Positions 59,778-64,000 of a stretch of DNA of 64,000 bases are shown piece by piece. Below the pieces are notes generated by a model that was not told the DNA's origin, did not search any database, and saw only the letters and a list, made by a program, of their open reading frames with translations. Both the position numbers and the translations under genes were made by a program. How positions within the stretch are numbered: position 1 is the stretch's first letter; every line of letters starts with the position of its first letter. Source of the DNA: Rusavskia elegans. Lineage: Eukaryota; Ascomycota; Lecanoromycetes; Teloschistales; Teloschistaceae. The DNA lies in NCBI GenBank assembly GCA_011316305.1, contig SAUG01000055.1:1-64000 (forward strand). Reading direction: 5' to 3'.

Positions 59778-61109
59778 TAGATTGGCTATTTCGGTACGGG
59801 TTCCCGTCGGTATTTCGGAAATCCGATCCGAATTTTAACGAGTCGGTTTAATCCGACCTACTAAACGGTTCGGATTAATTTCTAATATTAAAACCGAAAT
59901 TCGAATCGGATTATAAAATAGAAACTAATAGAAACCTAATCTAATCTAATTTATAATTATATTAGATAATCGAATATTTTAGTTTTTATAAACGATTATT
60001 ACTTTAGATATATTATTTCTTTTAATTATAGTAAATAATTTAAATAATATAAAATAATAATAAATTCTATTTAATACTAGCTAGTATAATAGCCGAAATC
60101 TATATTATCTTTTTTTAGAAAAATTCTAAACTATATATTTCCTTCCTATATTTTTTAATTATATAAAGTTCGGTTATTAACTAGTTTATTTTTTTCTAGC
60201 TATACTTTTAAATTCATTATTAGATATTTAATAAATTAAGAGTTTTTAATTTAAATAGTAATTTATTTACTATAAATTACTGTTAGATTAATATCTAAAC
60301 TATATAAATATAGTTCTATATAAATAGTAATATATTAAAGTAATATATTTATTTACTAAATAAATACTAATATTTACTTCTATAGATTATTATAAAGCCG
60401 TTAATACTATATTCTATATTCTAATAACTTCGGGCGAAAAAAGTTCTATAGCGATATTTTTAAAAATTTCGCGGTATAGTCTAGTAAATAGTATCTTTAG
60501 AATTAGATTATCGAAATCCTTCTAGTAGTAATAGATATCTCGAAAAGTAATAGTATTAGTCTTTTATTTACATTTCTATTAAGTAATTAGCTAGACTATT
60601 TAGAATATATTATTCTAGAATATTACCTTTACAGCTATACTAGCGGATTTCCTTTTTTTTTCGATTTTACTATTTCTAATCTTTTTTAGACTTCTATAAA
60701 TCGGTTTCGTAATATTTTTATATATTAGAAAATCTTTTAGCGCTATTATATAATTTATTATACTATTTTAATATATTACTAGTCCGATTAGTATATACTA
60801 TAATTTCATTTATATAATACAATAAATAGAACGATAAATAATATAGTACGGTATATATTATATTAGAGGTTTATAGTAATAGTTAGTAGATAAAAAAAGG
60901 AAAATCGAAAGTAAAGTTTAGTTAGTTAATATAATTATCGGCTAGACTTTAGCTGAAATAAACGAGCCTATATATTTTTATAAATTTCTAGTATATTTTA
61001 TTATATATTTCTATATATTTTTAGCTACTATTTTATATAAATTCTTTCTAGTATTAATTATAATACTCTATTATATTACCTACGTTTCTTTTTAGTATCC
61101 CGCTATATC

Positions 61110-62060
61110 TAAATTAAAATTACTATCTATAAAATCTAAATCGATTATAAATTATAAATATAATAGAAAGTAATCGGAATCTAAATTTACGCTCTATAAA
61201 AAATAAAATATAAATTATATTACTATATATAAATACTTCTAGAAACTAAAGGGAACCGATATATAGAAAGATATAGATCTAGGTACTAAAGTCTTTTTAG
61301 AAGAAAACGTTAGAAATAAGTAAACGGACTATAGAAATAGTAAAAGATTTTATAATAATATAGTAGAACTATATAGATTATATTAGAAACTAATTTATAT
61401 ATAATATTATACTACGAAATTAAATTCCGTAATAAAATTTATTAAAAAAAGCGGAAGGAGTAATATTTATTAACTAGATAAAATAGGAACGAAATAAAAT
61501 AATATATTAAAATAATATATTAAATATAAATAGAACTATTTAATTTTTATATATTTATTTCTAATATATTTTGAAATCTACTATAGCTACTAATAATATA
61601 GGCGGGATAATTTTAACTAAATATATAATTCTAATCGTTAATTTTATTTAATAATAAATAATCTATTATAGCGGCTTTAAAAAATTTTAAATCGCTAGAA
61701 TACTAGAATCCCTATAAAAATAGTCGAAATTTACTAAAGAATTTAGTAATAGTAGTAATATAGCTAATATAGCTATCGAATTTTCGTATAAAAAGAAGGA
61801 CGAAAATATTAATAATATTATCGAAGTTAATAATAAAAACTAGGTAGTAGAAAGATAATTTACTAAATAGAATAATATTAAACTCGAAAATAATAAAAGT
61901 TTAGCTAGAAGTATTAACTTTAATTAGAATAAAGATAAAAATAAAGATAAATATAAAGATATAGAAAAGAAAAGGAATATAAAAAAAAAGGCAAAAGCTA
62001 AAAATAATAAAGATAAAAATATAAAAAAAATAATTAAACTCTCTAACTAGTCTAACTAGT
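61110..62060 (+). pseudogene. hAT accessory gene, BED-finger-like, RIP-inactivated (copy C)
   Basis: Aligned with copies A and B over the whole length. The 3' part is a run of Lys, Glu and Asp codons. It contains TAG/TAA at the same class of positions. Confidence 0.5.
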
Positions 62061-62269
62061 TATTTATATTTATAAATAGTAGATCTAGATAAATATAATA
62101 CTTCGATATATTACTATATTATTAATAAAAAATTAAATTTTATTTAATTATTTTTTTTAATATAAATTTATAAATTAAAAATCTTTAAATTTATAGATTT
62201 TAATAATAAACCTAATTTAAACTCGTATTTAAAATAATCTATCTAAAATACTTTTAAAATCTTTTTTAA

Positions 62270-64000
62270 AGAAATCCTATTTTCTAATTCTATCTGGTTA
62301 TATATATTTTATAGCTTTTTTAAAGCTTTTTCTTCTTTTAAATCTATAGTATAGATATAGTATTTAATTATTATTATCTACTATATATATTCCACCGTTA
62401 TTTAGGCTCGATTCTATTAATAAACTCTCTTTATAAAACTAAAAATCTACTCTATTCCTATCGAGAATATTAGATAAATAAAAATATTACGAGCTATTTA
62501 TACTAGTTTTAAAAAGTTCGAAATATTATTTTTCTAAAATATCTAATTTAGATTTTCCTTAATAGTATTAGCGCGAAAATATTAATTTGCTTCGAAAGCA
62601 GCTATTCGAAGATGCTAGAATTATTAAAAAATATTGTTTAAAGTATATAAAGTAGGCTTTAGATTAATTAATAAAGTTATAATATATTACCTTTTTATAT
62701 TATCTTATTTTTTTTTATATAGCTGGTTTTAGATTTTAGTAGATTAATAGAAACTCTATAGTATTTAATAAAATACTTTTTAAACTTATCCCGATATCTA
62801 TCTTTATATCCCGAAAAGTCTTCTATTTTTTTATTATTATCTTCTTTATTTAAATTTCGATAAAGGCTAAATTTTACTATAGGATTTAGATTGTTTATAA
62901 TATTATAAATTAATTTATTTTTGCTTTTATTACGAAGATAGTACTTTATAAACTTTATATTAGTATTATTATAAATTATTAGTACTATTTCCTTATTAAT
63001 ATAGTTTAATAATTAAACTATTTACTCTATTTTAGAAAAATAATCGAAAATAGTATTATAAAGTTAGAGTACTGAATAAATTCTAATATCTATAATTTTT
63101 AAAATTAATAAAGTAAATTTATAAAATAGTCGCAGTATACTATCTATAAGGAAAAAAGATTACTATTTATCTATATTGAAGGTAATTTTTTATATTTATA
63201 GATTTTATAAATTCTTTTCTATAAATTTATTAATAAAATAATATATTTAATATATCCGATAAATTATAAAATATATTAAATTCTATCGAATATAAATATT
63301 TTAAATTATATTTCTAAATTAGAAATTAAAATCGACCCTTTTCTAGATTTTATTAAAGCCAAATTTATATTAATAAAAAATAGAAATATAGACTATAATA
63401 GTATAAATTTAAAATAAATATTAGTTTTAAAACTTTTAAATTTATATTATCTATATATATTATCTTTTTTACGATACTAGATAAACTAGTACTAATATTT
63501 CTAATTTATTTTTTATCTAGTTTTTAGATAAAATTATCGCTAATTACTTATAATCTAATAGTTTTAATAAAATTTTAGACTATTAGATTAATTATATAAA
63601 TTAGGTAAAATAGGAAATTTTAGATTCGATCCTATTAACTATTAAACCGAATAAAAATCCTTTTAAATTCTTCTTTTAATATATTATTAAAACTAGTATT
63701 ATCGGTAATAATATCTAGAAGTTTCGGCCTAAACTAGAAAAATTCTAAAACTTTTAAAAGCTCCTAGTACTATAAATAGCTAGAATAATTAGTAGAGAAG
63801 AATATAAATCTAATTAGACGTTCCTAAAATTAGGGCTAAGTATTAATCTAGTATACCAGTATTTCTAAATACGCGACCTTTTAAAAATTTAACTAGATAT
63901 TTAATATAAAGGAAATATATCCTAAAACTTTTAAATTAGATTTAATTTACTCGTAGATAGTAATATAGCTATTAAAGACAATCCATTTAGATTATATATT
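62270..64000 (-). pseudogene. hAT transposase, copy C (N-terminal end beyond window)
   Basis: The dimerisation motif reads NIFIYLIFSIGIE, a stop, then IFSFIKRVY at about 62,490-62,410, against ERTFSF in copy A. The stop sits at the conserved Arg codon (CGA to TGA, or a similar change). The frame can be followed rightward to the window edge alongside 30,073-31,200. Confidence 0.72.

Larger units (their letters stand above)
13850..64000. other. AT-rich, RIP-mutated transposon block
   Basis: Composition changes abruptly near 13,800-13,860, from mixed coding DNA to sequence dominated by A, T and TpA. CpA and TpG become rare while CpG and CpT remain. That is the known dinucleotide footprint of repeat-induced point mutation, in which CpA becomes TpA. 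ATG contains TpG and is largely lost with it: I find no ATG-started ORF of 60 codons in the block. Former coding frames show TAG/TAA where Trp or Gln is expected and Tyr where Cys or His is expected. Every large recognisable unit in it is a transposon. Confidence 0.93.
59778..64000 (-). mobile_element. hAT transposon copy C, runs off the right edge
   Basis: It starts TAGATTGGCTATTTCGG; the left flank GGGAAAAG (59770-59777) should recur beyond the window if it is complete. It aligns with copy A from both genes outward and has none of A's or B's insertions, so it supplies three empty sites. The accessory gene is on the plus strand at about 61,110-62,060. The transposase is on the minus strand from about 62,270. 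Confidence 0.82.

Noticed and set aside
13850..64000. Mitochondrial DNA as the source of the AT-rich block
   Set aside because: No mitochondrial genes are seen, and the block is made of nuclear transposons with target-site duplications and RIP-type changes.
13850..64000. Centromere or telomere
   Set aside because: Long RIP-mutated DNA can be centromeric in these fungi, but nothing in sequence distinguishes that from ordinary heterochromatin, and no TTAGGG arrays are present.

Overview
The window looks like nuclear DNA of a filamentous ascomycete (Pezizomycotina). The genes have short introns (50-159 nt) with fungal GTAAGT/GTATGT-type donors, CTRAC branch points and YAG acceptors. Long, strongly AT-rich DNA depleted in CpA and TpG is the signature of repeat-induced point mutation (RIP), which is known from this group. 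I cannot name the species.

Gene-bearing part (1 to about 13,850). Four spliced genes can be modelled. (1) A secreted HELTH-type zinc metallopeptidase-like protein, minus strand, running off the left edge. (2) A four-exon zinc alcohol dehydrogenase of the formaldehyde-dehydrogenase-like group, minus strand, 451 aa. (3) A six-exon secreted protein of 624 aa on the plus strand that resembles fungal DUF7029-type proteins. (4) A low-complexity, lysine/glutamate-rich protein of about 512 aa, minus strand, whose start lies within about 330 bp of the AT-rich block. A 130-bp foldback element lies between genes 1 and 2. About 4.1 kb (3,318-7,426) and 2.0 kb (9,684-11,719) hold no gene I can support. 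The four genes show no common pathway.

AT-rich part (about 13,850 to 64,000). This is a nested graveyard of RIP-mutated transposons, and I see no ATG-initiated ORF of 60 or more codons in it. Much of the order of insertion can be read from target-site duplications (TSDs). hAT copy A (14,344-32,366, TSD CGTACGTA) holds a hAT MITE, a 9.9-kb chromodomain-type Ty3/Gypsy element that itself contains a 3.4-kb gag-type LTR element (TSD CGTCG), and a 0.95-kb unclassified element with a second MITE inside (TSD GATATAAT). A second gag-type element lies at 33,846-37,188 (TSD CGAAG). hAT copy B (39,856-49,437) holds a MITE and a second Gypsy element (41,121-47,689, TSD ATATT). The paralogous copy C near 60.5 kb lacks both insertions and shows the empty sites. 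Further right are a tRNA-like Pol III sequence, two more MITEs with TSDs, a short hAT copy E, an unclassified 0.94-kb element, a truncated gag-type element, and copy C inserted into another hAT (D) and running off the right edge.

The less ordinary items are: a hAT family with a second, BED-finger-like gene on the strand opposite the transposase, kept in short copies that have lost the transposase; a 0.94-kb repeat family with a conserved ORF of about 100 aa that I cannot classify; two Gypsy copies whose LTRs share the downstream half but have unrelated U3 halves; and small RIP-free islands.
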